A stretch of DNA of 64,000 nucleotides, taken from positions 102,112,501 through 102,176,500 of the forward strand of contig CM071598.1 of the NCBI GenBank assembly GCA_036435485.1, given 5' to 3'. This document shows positions 44,140-55,991 of the stretch, piece by piece; position 1 is the stretch's first letter; each line of letters opens with the position of its first letter. This DNA comes from Saposhnikovia divaricata. Taxonomy: Eukaryota > Streptophyta > Magnoliopsida > Apiales > Apiaceae. The notes under the pieces are model-generated. The model was not told where the DNA came from, did not search any database, and saw only the letters and a list, made by a program, of their open reading frames with translations. Both the position numbers and the translations under genes were made by a program.

Positions 44140-46286
44140 GCGCAATAAGGTGCATCAAACTTATAGATTCAAATCAAACTGGTAATGCTAGGCACGAAAT
44201 AGAAGAAAACACGGCTACAAGCTCACAATGTCTTAATTTTACAAATAAGTAAACAAGCTCATGACTAAACTCGTTTCTAAAGTAGACAAGACGGACATCA
44301 AATAAAACAAAAGAGATTACTAATACTAGCTACATACTATACTTCAAGGATGAACATAAACAATCCTTCCCCTACTTAAAACATGGCATGTCCTCATGCA
44401 TGACAAATAAAAACGAAGTAGGGACAAAAGTGAAAGAGAGCTCCCCTGAAAATAAACAAGGACCGGGAGCACCGCTCATATTTGCCAAAATCCAACTCCG
44501 AAATTGCAAGCCACGAATTGAAGTAAAGCCACACCACAATCAACCCAACAAAAATAACCGATAAGCCAATATCCAACACCCGTCAAGGCCACTTCAATAC
44601 ACTAATCAAGGATATATAATTAATTAATATTTGTGTTTTTGTTTTTTTTATTAAAAAAATATAATAAAATAAAAAATAAATAACGAATTATTAATAAAAT
44701 CAAAAATCAAATTTAAAGTAAATTTAAATTGAATTTTGAATTTATATAAACGATATAGTTTAAAAAATTAAAACTCAAAATCAAAATTAGATAAGTGAAT
44801 AAAAAGAAATGAAATAAAAAAAATAAAAAAAAGAAGACAAAACGAAAAACAAAGAACAACAAACAAAACAAAAACAAAAATATAAAACAAAACAAAAAAT
44901 GGACCGAGGGAAGGGGTTGTGAAGAAGCGGAGTGGGATAAAAAAAAGAGCAAAGACAGTGAGGGGTTGGTGAGAGGGCGATTCAAACAGAGTGGCGGAAT
45001 CGACAGTGTTGCAGGAAATCAGCGGAGGTGGTGATTGAATTGTTGGTCAGAGGGAATACGAAGGGCTGCGGCTACTGGGGAATAAAAGGAGAGGAGATGG
45101 GGATTTGCAGGCGTGGTGAGATGTTGGCGCGGAGGATGTGGAGTGAAGGAGGTGGGTTGGTAGCTGGTGGCTGTTGTGCGGAGGTTGAAGATGCAGGCGG
45201 CGCTTGGGAATGCGGAAGGAAGGTTGAAGAAGATGGGAGGTGTAGTGGTTTGGTGGAGATGGGTGGAAGAGGAGGTGTTGGGCGGTTGAGATTTGGTGGA
45301 GATTTGTGGATGATTGAGAAGAGTAGATGCGGAGAAGATGGTTTAAAAAGGGAGCGGGGAAGTGGAGGTGGTTTGTGCAGGTGGGTTAGTTGTTGAAGAT
45401 GGGCGAGTGAATGTTTGAGTAGCAATGGTGGTTGTTGGTGAAGAACGGTGGTGATGTGGGTAAATGGGAGAAGAATAGAAGGGGAGAAGAGTTGTGGGTG
45501 AATTAGAGAAAGAAACAGGGGAGGAGGAGAGTGTTGATGGCGCTATGGGTTGTAGGAGGAGAAAGGAGAATGGAGGTGGAGGTGTGTTTGGGTGAAGATG
45601 GGCGGTGAACGGAGGGCTGGTTGAAGGCAGCAATGGAGGTGAGAAGCGGAGAACGGAGATGCTGTGTTGTGAGGAGAAAAGTTTTATTGGTTTTGTTTTT
45701 GTTTTTATTGGTTTTGTTTTTTTTTTTTTAGAAAAAGAAAGAAAGTATGCACAGCCGTGCAATTGGCTGAGCAAAAATGGGAGAGGGTGCTTGTTTTGGA
45801 CAGAACGCCGCTAAAATCTCACGGCTTGCTGTACGGTTCATTGAATGCCCGTGCAGAACCAAAACTGTAGAAAATTTTATATTCTCCCTTTTTTTAATAA
45901 CACGCACATAAATCCTTGAATGCTTGAATAAAATATTAATTCCTGAAAACATGAACCAATACATCAAGACAAGTGTGGAATAATACAAAAAATTATATAA
46001 ATTAAAATTAACGATACTAAATATTATGAGCGAGACATTATTATTACAATTTTTTTTTGAAAATCTATTATAAAATTCATTAGTCACACCACAAAAAACA
46101 TATAATAATTAATTATTATATATTTTTGAGTTGTTTATCTTATGAATCATGATAGATGAAAAAGGAACCTCCACTCACTAATATTTAGATCAATCCTCAA
46201 ACTCAAAATATGCATAACGCCATACATAAATGCAAGCGAGGAACAAAATCTAACACACACATAAAAATATATAAATACATACGTAC
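43275..46286 (-). other. F internal sequence, middle part
   Basis: No recognisable protein. Holds a T-rich stretch (43495-43560), a (TG)n run (44104-44134), an AT-rich and AAAAC-rich part (44620-44900), a purine-rich plus strand (about 45000-45660) and GC-rich palindromic pieces near 45750-45870. Long frames in the purine-rich part encode Pro/Ser/Thr-rich nonsense in several registers and are not taken as genes. Confidence 0.6.
44104..44134. repeat. (TG)n microsatellite
   Basis: About 15 TG units. Confidence 0.92.
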
Positions 46287-46334
46287 CTTGGGTTGCCTCC
46301 CAAAAAGTGCTTTGTTTATTGTCGTTGGCTCGAC
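46287..46334 (-). other. Paired hairpins after the F mini-gag frame
   Basis: TTGGG-TTGCCT-CCCAA (46288-46303) and GTCG-TTGGCT-CGAC (46321-46334). Starts 21 nt after the stop at 46356 in sense. Homologous to 4691-4741 and 26202-26251, with shorter stems. Confidence 0.7.
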
Positions 46335-46355
46335 TTATTTATACAAGTATTATAA

Positions 46356-47219
46356 CTAATGAGGTGAAAAAGCAAATAAATGCATATACCTACGAATCAA
46401 TAATAAAAATAAGGTGTGCAAATATACCTTTGATCCATAAAAGTATAGAAATATTTTTGTGATCTTCACATCTTCAAGAGACTTTGAAAAAGAAAAGTAG
46501 CTAGAAAAATCGTCAGAATAATCATTATAAGTATGACTCAAAAATTGTTCCTAAATTTGATCCTTATATATCCAAGTAAAAATTTCAATCTCATCAATCT
46601 TTAATTCCTTCTCAATTTTCAGTGGACATTCATCAATTTTTATCTCATCTACCAATTCATTAAACTCAAAGGTATTTTCTAAGTTTGGTAGATCCTCAAC
46701 TACATCCAATTTATCATTGTCAAGCTTAGGGCAATCGTCAACTAAACAAGCAGATTCCTCATGCAAAAAAATTTCATCAATTACAAAACAAGAATCGTGA
46801 TTAGTAGGAGAATTGACCTCCGCTAATCGACTCACGCTTTCGGCTAGTTGACTCATTTGCTTTTCCAAGTTGGATATGATTTGAGAAGTGTTCTTTTCCA
46901 AGTTTTATATACTTTGAAAAGTGATGTTTTGAAATTGGAGGTTGTTTGCCGCCATTTGTTTCATCATCTCCTATAATGATGATAAGGAAGATGAAGAAGA
47001 CACTAGATGGCCTTGGGAATTATATTGCGGATCATAACATTGATTTTCAAAAGCATATGAATAATCGATGCTAGGAGGGTAAGGAGCATAGCATAAGTTC
47101 GTAGAATAGAAAGAATTCACCTGATACGCATTTAAATTCTGAAAAGAATTAAAATCTTGATATCGTTCTTGATCGTGGGTGAAATCTTGAGCGTTATTCC
47201 AACCACAATAATTATCCAT
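46356..47219 (-). pseudogene. F mini-gag remnant
   Basis: One frame from ATG 47219 (MDNYCGWNNAQDF) to 46356, interrupted by three stops (46971-46973, one near 46920, and 46551-46553). The first part is Tyr/Asn/Gln-rich. The middle carries MKQMAANNLQFQNITFQ and LEKQMSQLAESVSRLAE, which resemble the C-terminal coiled coil of Athila Gag (compare LETQIGQIASAL in B). An acidic Asp/Glu/Ile/Lys-rich part follows. The capsid domain, protease and all enzymes are missing. The ATG lies about 130 nt from the PBS, as expected for gag, so this looks like a shortened gag of a non-autonomous element. Confidence 0.65.
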
Positions 47220-47347
47220 TGTCTCCTGAAAGAGTTAGTTCATGTCTATATTTAATAAACATGTAGACACACCCATAAAAAAACTATTTACAAAGATAAA
47301 ATCTAAAATATAAGAAACAATTAACTCAAAATTAATATTGTCGCCTT

Positions 47348-47364
47348 CCCCGGCAGTGGCGCCA
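47348..47364 (-). other. Primer-binding site of F (tRNA-Asp type)
   Basis: TGGCGCCACTGCCGGGG on minus, 3 nt from the LTR; one base different from the A/B site. Confidence 0.85.
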
Positions 47365-47367
47365 ATT

Positions 47368-48639
47368 TGAAGGTAGAGTTTTTCGTAAGTTCGTTCACAG
47401 GGAAGGACTATCAATATTTATTTCAAGTAGATTATTTCTTACAATCTAGAAGTGTGGAAAATGAGGGGGTTTTGAATTGGTTGTGGTGTTTTATCAAACA
47501 CCTTGCATACAAGAAATAAATTGCTATACAAATACAACTAAGTTAATGACAATCATTCAATTTACCAACACAACAACACAATGAGTAAATTAGCAAGATA
47601 AGAGATATTTGACCCAAGGATAATAGAAAATCAAGCACTTCAACCCAACAAACAAGCAAAATATATCCAACTCTACCTAACCAAGATAATTGGTGAAGCA
47701 CACAATTACTTATTTCTCTTCTAAAACAATAATTTAGTGAAGCACATAAATTAGCTCTCTTGACACTAGCAACCAATAATGAAGCACTATCAATTTAACC
47801 AAGTCAAGGAATTAAAAAAAAAGAGGTTAGGACAAACCCAAGGATGAGAAGCTCAACCTAGGTATTTGCACTTGAATCTTGAGGATTTAGGTGAACTAAA
47901 CCTTGTGCTACTATAATGAATGTACTAACAATTACGGATTAGCACAAACAATTAGCAATTGAAATTACAAGAGCAAATTGAAGCAACTTACAATTCTCCA
48001 AGCAAAATCATAAACAATACAACTCGAGTATTCAAGATAGAGTGAAATAGATCTTACTTAAAATGAAGTGGGTTTAGTATAAGAGATGATTCCTTGAGCC
48101 AAATAAATGGAGTTAGTTACTCATAATCAATGCTAGATTACAAGTAATTAATGTCTCCCCTCTACTTCCTACTAACCCTAATTGTGTTCTTGAAGAGGCA
48201 AAAATGAAGATGAGATAACATAGATATGTCAAGAAGATGTCTACTACTCTTTTAATACACAGCAAGTGTTGCACGGCCGTGCAGCAGCCCATGAAAAAGA
48301 CTGCCCAATCTACACTACTTGGAACACTCTACACGGCCGTGCAGCAGCCCGTACAGTTGACTGCTCCTTTTAAACTCATTGAACGACCTTACGAACGGCC
48401 GTGCGAGACAAAATCTTCAAGATTATATAATAAAAATCTCCCGGTAATGCGAGCTTGCATCTTCTAACTTCCCTCTTGAATACTCTTTGCTTTTAAGCCC
48501 AAAATAAGCCATCTTTTCAACAATTACGCACGAGGCACTGAAAGATGAAAAACATAATTAATATCGATAAAACAACATTCGAAACTAACAAAAATGTAAG
48601 AGAATGAGAGACAAAACGTGTATAAAATACACGTTATCA
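47368..48639 (-). repeat. LTR of F (complete copy, 1272 bp)
   Basis: TG at 47368 beside the PBS, CA at 48638-48639. Contains three GC-rich palindromic stretches around GCACGGCCGTGC (48270-48415). Homologous to 15097-16142. Confidence 0.88.
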
Positions 48640-48842
48640 AATCTTCCCCCACTTGAACTTTGCTAGTCCCGAGCAACCTACTCTTAACAACGAGATAATT
48701 AAACTAAATTTATTATTCCAAATGAGAAAATGGTTGAACAAAAGCATTCAAACCATCGTTTAAACCCCCAAGTAGCCTTGGACGACGAGTTTCGTCTCGT
48801 AAGAGAATGAGAGACAAAACGTGTATAAAATACACGTTATCA
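48640..48842 (-). repeat. Extra PPT-side fragment plus LTR tip of F
   Basis: Outside the complete LTR lies about 160 bp matching 16143-16302 (PPT and most of the two-hairpin module), then 42 bp matching the LTR tip, ending TTATCA at 48842. The junction at 48799-48800 shares GT between both parents. Confidence 0.85.
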
Positions 48843-51093
48843 CTGCCCTATATCCACACCAAGGTAATTGAGACTACCTCTCCCAACTGGACACCCAAGG
48901 ACTGCAACCCAATGACTTAGAACCTCCAAATCTTCACCAAAACCAAATAAACTGCTTTTATAAAAATTTATTTTGAGCCCAGTTATCAGTTGGAAACATT
49001 GGAGTACTCGCTTTACCCTTGTACTGATGAAAGACCATTATTTATGAAAAGGTTCACATCATCTGCAAATTGAAGGTGAGATAGCTCCATATCTGAGTTA
49101 GGAAGGAAGACTCCCTTGAAGATTCCAATTCCTAATGCTTTCTCTAGCAACTTTACCAAAATTTCTCCAATTAGATTAAATAAAAGGGGAGATAAAGGAT
49201 CCCCCTTCCTGAGGCCTCGTGAAGGGGTAAATTCATTCGTCGGATACCCGTTAATCAGAACTGAGATTCTAGAAGAATTAAAAATTGCTTTCAACCATGA
49301 TATCCATTTCACGTTGAAATTCATATTTTCAAGAACCTGAAAGAGGAAGTCCCATTTCACTAAATCAAAAGCCTTCTCGAAATCAATCTTCAGAATTAGA
49401 CCTTTAGATTTCTTTGCTTTCAAGGTTGCGAAGACTTCTCCTGCTACTAGAATACAATAAGAGATTTGACGTCCTTGAATGAAAGCAGTCTGAGTTTCAG
49501 ACACCAACAAAGGCATTAGCCTTTTGAGTTTTGAGGCCAGCACCTTAGATAATAATTTCATTAGGGCGTTCATTAGACTTATAGGTCTAAAGTCCGAGGT
49601 GACTGCTGGTACCTTTATTTTCGGAATAAGGGAAATAAAAGAAGAGTTTAGACCATTCGGGATAAATCCTAATTCATGGAATTTTGAAAAGAAACCTAAA
49701 ACCTCTTCTTTAATGGAGGGCCAGAGTTTTTTGAGAACTGCCGCGTTGAGACCATCCGGGCCTGGAGCTTTGCACGAATTTGTATTCAATAGAGCTAATT
49801 CTATCTCCTCCATTAAAAACCTGCTCACTAGCCAAGAGCTATCATTGGATGCAATTGAGTAACCAAATCAGGCCCTATACGAAACACACTGTCCTCTGAG
49901 TTCTGCATGAAGAAATTTCTGAAATGTTTAAAAAATTCTGCCTTGACCGAACTCAGATCAACACACCAGTTATTATCAATCTGTAAACCTAAAATTTGAT
50001 TTGATCTACGTCTTCTAAGAATGACCTTGTAGAAGAACTTAGTGTTTTTCTCACCTTTAAGCTACCACTGAAGGCGTGATTTTTGGTAAAGCATACTTAC
50101 CTTGATTCTGTACAGTTTATCCAAGCTTTCTCTTATCTTCTCCTTTGTCCTGCAATCCAAATCTACCTGATCAGCTGAATTTTGCTGCTCTTCTAGCACC
50201 TTAATTCTGCTATCTAAGTCCCCTAAGGAGGTTTGCTTCCACTCATTTGTATGAGATTTAATAAGCTTAAACTTGGACTGTATGTTTCTATCTTTCGAGT
50301 TTATCCAGGCAACCTTCTAGTGTTCTACCAAATTTTCATCTTTGAGCCAGCAGTTAAAGAACTTAAAAGGGATGGGACCCCAATTGTGGGTGGAACATCT
50401 AGTAACGATTGGCCTGTGATCTGAATTCCTCCTAGCCAAGGCAATTGAAGTCCTGTTTCCCAAAAGAGCCCATCCTTCATTTAACAAAGCTCTGTCTAGC
50501 TTACTCTGCTTTCCTTTCGGGCCAAACCAGGTGAAACGAGAGTTCAAAAGTGGGGCTTCAACTAAAGTGTTTGTCCGAATAAAGTCCAAGAACTTGTTAG
50601 AGTCCAGGTCTGCATATCTGCAATTCAGTCATTCACTCGGACTTAAAACGTAGTTGAAATCCCCTATTATCAATGTTGGGATTGATTTAACTGATGAGAG
50701 AATATTTGAAATATCCTTCCAAAGCTGAATTTTGCCTTGAAGACTTGTGGGAGCATAAATATTGATACACGAGAAATCCATTTTGGTGGCTAAGTGTTCA
50801 CCTTGTACCCAAATCCAATTCCTAGCCTTTATTTTGTGAGAAGTTGAGAAGACTGATAAATCCCAAATTGAGATTAAACCACTTGAGAGCCCTGTTGATG
50901 ATACCTCTGTCCATCCAATAAAATCACCCAATCCTATGGAATTTAGTTTCCTCTCATTTCATTCCAGGCACTTAGTTTCCTGGATACAAACAAAAGATGA
51001 CTTTGATTCTGAGACCAATGCCCGTATATTTGATCTAGCAATATCGTTCGAGGCTCCTCGAACATTCCAACTAACAAAGGATGCAAAATTCAT
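48843..51093 (-). pseudogene. LINE ORF2: endonuclease and reverse transcriptase (broken)
   Basis: ATG at 51093 gives MNFASFVSWNVRGASND, then FVCIQETKCLE, the start of an AP-type endonuclease. A stop follows at about 50959. Later endonuclease motifs are LIIGDFNYVLSPSE and NSDHRPIV (50380-50430), the latter containing the catalytic SDH. RT begins near SCKAPGPDGLN (49770), with FRPISLMNALMKLLSKVLA, LKIDFEKAFDLVKWDF, RGLRKGDPLSPLLFNL and the active site FADDV (about 49040-49056). A stop lies at 49013; the homologous sequence continues to the F boundary (LITGLKINFYKS). Function in life: nick the target and copy the LINE RNA there. Confidence 0.88.
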
Positions 51094-51129
51094 CTAGTTA
51101 ATCTATGGAGAAGATACTTCCTTACTGAA

Positions 51130-53719
51130 TTAGACATTGAGTCTCTTCTTAATTTCTGAAATGGAAGATTCCTTGTTCGTCTCCATGATTAGACCCATTT
51201 GAATGCCCGTTTCCAGTATTGCTTCAGCTTCATCCCCTTTGTAAATTTGGATTTTTAAAGGTGCATCTCTTGAAATCTGCTTCTTTCCAAATTTTCTTCT
51301 GAATGAGACCTTAAATGCTTTATTCTCTTTATTTTTCAGATTTTTCCTCGGTCTTCCTATTTTACTCTTGATTCTGAGTTCTCTTAAATCCTTAAGTAGA
51401 GAGAATTGTGAGTCAGCTTTATCCGATAGGTCTTGTCCGTTACTATCATCTAGATAAGATGCCAAATGTGACGATTCTTATAAGAACTGAGATCTATCAT
51501 CTTCTGTTGATCCTTTGATCACCATTTCCAATGCAAATTTTTATTGGAGAGTCTTGAGGAGGTATCTGTATCAAAATCCACTTGATTCTCTGCTCCTGAG
51601 ATATGAGGCAAGTTTTCGTTATGGTCCAACTCCTCAGGCAATGGAAGTTCAAAGTTTTCTGGTAAAAGATCCCTATTTTCGAGAGTATTAACCGTCTTGG
51701 TATCCCCATTCTCAGTTATGTGGTGACTTTCAAAGATTCCTCCTGCATCCAAGACTTCATTCCCTGTTGACTTACTATTTTCTTCTAAGTCCATATCCCT
51801 ACCTATGCCTTCCACGTCACACTCCCCAGGGGGTCATCCATCGGCCCGCTAACAGAGCTAGAATTACCCTTCCAATTGCAACAGTCACAAGATGGTTCCC
51901 AAGACTCTATGATTGAGATGTTAAACAGATTACCCTCAATGTTTACTACCTCATTCAAGTCCAGTTTCTGATTAGACTAAGTTTCCAATAAGATTCTTGG
52001 ATTTACATAACAATTTTCATCATCCACAAAAGGTGCAATATAGATGATTTTACCCCATTTATGCAGAATTTGTTTGAAATTACCTTCCATCCACGCAGAC
52101 ATTGACAAGCCTTTGCATTCCACCCATGTTTTCCGAGATGGTTTGAGATCTTCCCATGTTGCATTACGAATAGTTTTAAAATTGATACCTAGAAGGTCCT
52201 TATCCTGCTGAGACAGAAACTCTTCATTTGGAAGGTAGATGATAAAACGATGACTAGTAATTCATCTTATAATAGTATCCTTAAAGCCAAATCCTTATAC
52301 AATCATTTGCACTGATTCCACTTCCTCTTTGTTAACAGTCTCGACCAGATAGCTAAAGGCTAATTCTTTGAGGAAGGCATTGTTTACCTACAAGTTTATC
52401 GGTTTAACCTCGTCAGTCACCTTGGCTTTGTGAACTTCCAAGTCCTTGTTCTTGACCAGTTCAGAATCAGGTTGAATAATGATTGGAATAGATGTCTGAG
52501 AACCAGTGGTGAAGTTTGAATGGGATTTGCATGGTATGTTGGAAGGAATTGATTTACTTGATATTTCCTTTTTCTCTTTTGTTGAGGTGACATAGATCCT
52601 CCCCTCCCCTATTCTAGACCCATTCAGCTTGTTGATCAGAGTTTTAGCCGTCTCAGAATTTAGAGTTTTCACAAAACCAAACCTTCTGTGATTTTTATCT
52701 TTCTTTTTTGGCAGAATGATATCTTTAATGGTACCCTCCCTTTTGAATATTTGCCATAAGTCTCTGAGTTGTATATTGTCATTAAAGCCCGAAATGAAGA
52801 GTGTCTTGCTGATGAAATCACTGTGTTTGAAATTCTTGCTATCCTTCTACATGGTTTTGTCATTTCTCTTGACAGTGTTTTCTTGTCTATTATGGAGTAA
52901 GGCCTCTTTAAAAGATTTGGAAGGTGAAGGATTGTCTGGAGAGTTTTCCATTATCCTGTGATGTATCTGTCCCAGAGCTAAGTTGATTGCTTTATCATCA
53001 CCCTTTAATGCCTCCAAGAAGACCCCCTTTTCAATTAAGCTCTTGTGATTTTTGATGAAGTTCATAAGGATCTCATCTTGATCTCCCTTACTTGTAAGAC
53101 CCTCCATGTTCCGGCTGATATATTTTGAGAGCGAGTTTTGGTGTATTTGCTCCAATGCTTTGTTAATATCGGAATTGACATTTCTTCGAACACCTTGTAG
53201 GACTTTGGCTTCCACCCAGCTTTGATGCTTAAGGATAAAATCCTTTAGCACTGATGCTACTTCTATTCCTTTGGTGTCACTACCGCGTTCTGTTGAACCC
53301 CTATTTGTTGGATTGGTTGAAGGTTTACCGTCATCCTTCTTTGATAGACTTCAAGACATGAGTAGCACATTTCTCAAATGCTATTCTTCTTTTCTGTCAT
53401 TCCATGGAGAATCCTCTGCTAATCTTATCCTCACTTCCCCCTTTGAATTATAGTCTATTACTTTGGGCTTCAATTGATTTTCAATATGCTTGTCTCCTGG
53501 ACCACAGTTATTTTGAACTTTTTTGTCCCAATTCTTGATTTTACTTTCCCAAATTTTCTTGCTCTCTTGAATTGATGGGTAACGATTCCTCCACCAGTCC
53601 TCGTCTATGTATTGGCTGCTATCGAAAGTATTCAACGAACTTGCTCTGCGAAGCTTTGATCTGCTCTTCCACTCGCCGTTCTCTCTCTTTGTCGCCCCGT
53701 TCTCTCTTCTACTCGCCAT
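51130..53719 (-). pseudogene. LINE ORF1 with RRM (broken)
   Basis: ATG at 53719 (MASRRENGATKREN). In-frame stops at 53381-53383 and 52847-52849, and later frame changes. An RRM is visible at about 52560-52810: TLFISGFNDNIQLRDLWQIF (RNP2 side) and RRFGFVKT (RNP1 side). Around 52018-52140 is a segment typical of plant L1 ORF1 (TWVECKGLSMSAWMEGNF). The end (51130-51465) is basic, with IGRPRK, and closes with ETNKESSISEIKKRL. Role in relatives: RNA-binding partner of ORF2. Confidence 0.8.
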
Positions 53720-53965
53720 AATAGAAATAAGTTGATGAAATAGTAGCGATCAACATTACAATATAAATGATTAAATGTCATACTATATACGATAAATACT
53801 TGACACTCACATGTTTAAAAATTACGATTACTTCACAAAAAATAAGATATGGACTTCATTTTTAAACTTATATTAACTTTCAAAGTAATTTATTTATTTT
53901 ATGTATTTTAACTATAAAAAAACTAAATATTAATTTCTAAAAAAAATATTTTTATATAGAAATTA
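53720..53965. other. AT-rich sequence, nothing recognised
   Basis: Possible LINE 5' UTR or flank. No gene or repeat identified. Confidence 0.4.
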
Positions 53966-54108
53966 ACTAACCGGTCCATACCGGTCCGGGTTTTTTCGGT
54001 CCGGTCCCAAGACCGATTATAACAGGTCCGGTCCTTGGTCCAAAAATTGGAAAAATCTGGTCTTTTGTCCGGTCCAAATCAATCCGGTCCGGTTTTTGAC
54101 CTTTATGC
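53966..54108. mobile_element. hAT-like end with GGTCCGGTCC repeats
   Basis: Many copies of CCGGTCC/GGTCCGG in about 140 bp, a pattern common in subterminal regions of plant hAT elements. The copia-like solo LTR follows at TATGC; the original continuation is AGCCCTGG from 55679. No transposase and no second end found. Confidence 0.4.
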
Positions 54109-55673
54109 TGTTAGTGTAGTTGCCCTAGAGTCAATACACTAAAGATCAGTTTGTTTATTTTGGAAACATTGTATTACTTAATTATGTTTGTATGATTATT
54201 AAATGAGTTTATTATTCTTTATTTACTGCGTTATAAATATTAGTATAATAAATGTCCTTGGAACTATGATACACATTGTATAGATTCAAGTCTGTGACTT
54301 GAACATGAGATTATATAATTTGTAAGTATCATTATTGTTAAATGTCCCTAGTCAAGTATTAGTATAACATAGGACGATAATAATACATTGAGACTAGTAT
54401 GTCGGTTGATGGATGAACACATCTCATTGGTCATAGGTATATGGATACTAAAGTCAAGACATAGGTACATCATACATGTAAGGGTACATTGTACTGGATA
54501 GACCCACCGTGAGAATTTTTTGTGGTAAATCTTATTTTGTGTCATAAGTGAATCTCACAGTGATAATGGTGTAATGATCCTAAGACTTGAGATCATTATA
54601 TTTCTATATGAGAATTAATATAATTTGATTCTATTCAAAGTTTTCTTTAACCAGGAAATGATAAAGGTAGACATTGGGTGTATTATGAATCATATGAGAA
54701 ATATGAATGATAGAAATAGGATTTAATCCTCCTATATTAGGAGAGATATTATTGGCCTCTTGATTGAGTGAGACTATGAAATGCATGGCCGTGCTCAAAT
54801 ATTGATTTGTTTTAAATGGTCTACTCATTGATCAAGAAAACCCGGATTAAACATTGAAGAGGATGACACAAACCATGCCTCGAGTTTAATCTATAATATA
54901 AGATTAAAAGGATTATATTACACGGGAACATTAATCATGAAAGGTTTAATACAATCACCAATTTATTATTATTATTACTTAGGTAACAATGATGTATTAC
55001 TAGATGCCGCTCATTGTTTATAATTTTATTATTAGATATTAAAATTATTGCCAACGTAATAATAACCTAAAGGGTCATACACAAAGAACGTTTTAAACGG
55101 AGCTTTATTTAAATTTCGAATTTAAATAAATTATTATTATTATTATTCTGAATTATTGAATTAATTAAGTGAGACTTGATTATTAATTTTATAATTCGAA
55201 TTTAATAATAAAACTAAATCAGATTGGGTTATTAGAAATGTTTTTATGTAAGCCCAATCAGATTTGTTAAATTAAGCCCATGGGTTAAGCCCATCTCTAT
55301 CTCTCCCTATAAATACATTAAGATGTATTTTTTTTAGGGTTAAGGTTTTGAGTAAACCTAGCAACTCTCGAATAGTAGAGAGTCTAGAGAGAAAAGAAGA
55401 GAAAGACTAAGGGCTATTTGGCAAGTACCAACTCCGGTGATTGTTGGACGATCAATCGTTCGTGTGGACTGATTAGAGATGTGGATCTTGCATCAAGACC
55501 GACGTGGTGTTTGTAGCAAGGACCTCCATCTTTCATTCATACGCCTATATACATATATATATTAAAGGTACAGATTCTCTCTCTCCAAATCATTCCCCTT
55601 CATGGTTTTGGATTTCGAATTTTTTTATACTTATCGTTGTTACCGCTGCGTTTTTCTGCCTCGAAATCCAACA
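54109..55673 (+). mobile_element. Ty1/copia-like solo LTR, 1565 bp
   Basis: TGTTAGTGTAGTTGCCC at the start, TCGAAATCCAACA at the end, TATGC duplicated at 54104-54108 and 55674-55678. TATA box at 55308-55315 and a following CT-rich stretch fit an LTR in plus orientation. No PBS or coding sequence, hence solo. The copia-type assignment rests on the look of the ends and is uncertain. Confidence 0.8.
55308..55315 (+). promoter_or_regulatory. TATA box of the solo LTR
   Basis: TATAAATA after CTCTCCC, about 1.2 kb into the LTR. Confidence 0.6.
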
Positions 55674-55707
55674 TATGCAGCCCTGGGTGGTTAGTAAGCC
55701 TCCCGAG

Positions 55708-55850
55708 TAGTGATGACAATCGAGTCGGTCGAAACGGGTTTGGCAAAATCCAAACCCGAACCCGGAAAAACCCGAAATGTTAAACCCAAACCCGACGGGT
55801 TTTAATCGGGCTCGGGTTTAACCGAAACCCGAAAAAGTGGAAGTAAATAA
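55708..55850 (+). mobile_element. hAT-like terminus with CGGGTTT repeats
   Basis: TAGTGATGACAATCG followed by iterated AACCCG/CGGGTTT motifs, as at many plant hAT ends. The opposite end and an 8-bp duplication (candidate CTCCCGAG) were not found. Confidence 0.45.
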
Positions 55851-55991
55851 CTTAATTTTTTTGTAAAAAATAAAATACATGAATAAATCCCTTGTTAATG
55901 TTTCTGACTAGTACTAACTGAACATAATAAATTTCTGGGAAACAAAATTAGCAATAGGGGTAGGGGCCACGCCGCAAGGGGGTTTAAAATA
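55851..55991. other. AT-rich sequence, nothing recognised
   Basis: May be the body of the hAT-like fragment. Confidence 0.3.

Larger units (their letters stand above)
15097..48842 (-). mobile_element. Element F: non-autonomous Athila-like element, host of C and E
   Basis: Minus orientation. The pieces are a 3' LTR fragment (15097-16142), PPT, 3' internal sequence to 16790, C inserted, internal sequence 43275-47367, PBS, a full LTR (47368-48639), and an extra internal-plus-LTR fragment to 48842. The LTR starts TGATAACG in sense. The left 230 bp or so of the 3' LTR is displaced by element E and lies off the window. The only coding trace is a decayed mini-gag. The PBS is of tRNA-Asp type and noncoding structures match A and B, so it belongs with Athila. 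It entered the RT region of an L1 LINE. Confidence 0.82.
48843..53719 (-). mobile_element. L1-type LINE, 3' part lost to the left
   Basis: Minus orientation: ORF1 (53719-51130) and ORF2 (51093-48843) with endonuclease and RT. Element F inserted in the middle of RT; the first five bases after F (CTGCC, 48843-48847) would be its target duplication. The remaining 3' part of the LINE must lie left of the window. The 5' end is near or upstream of 53719; no target duplication was identified. Many stops and frame changes mark it as old. Confidence 0.88.

Noticed and set aside
45072..45774. Pro/Ser-rich minus frames in F
   Set aside because: Product of a pyrimidine-rich strand; no domain, several registers open at once.
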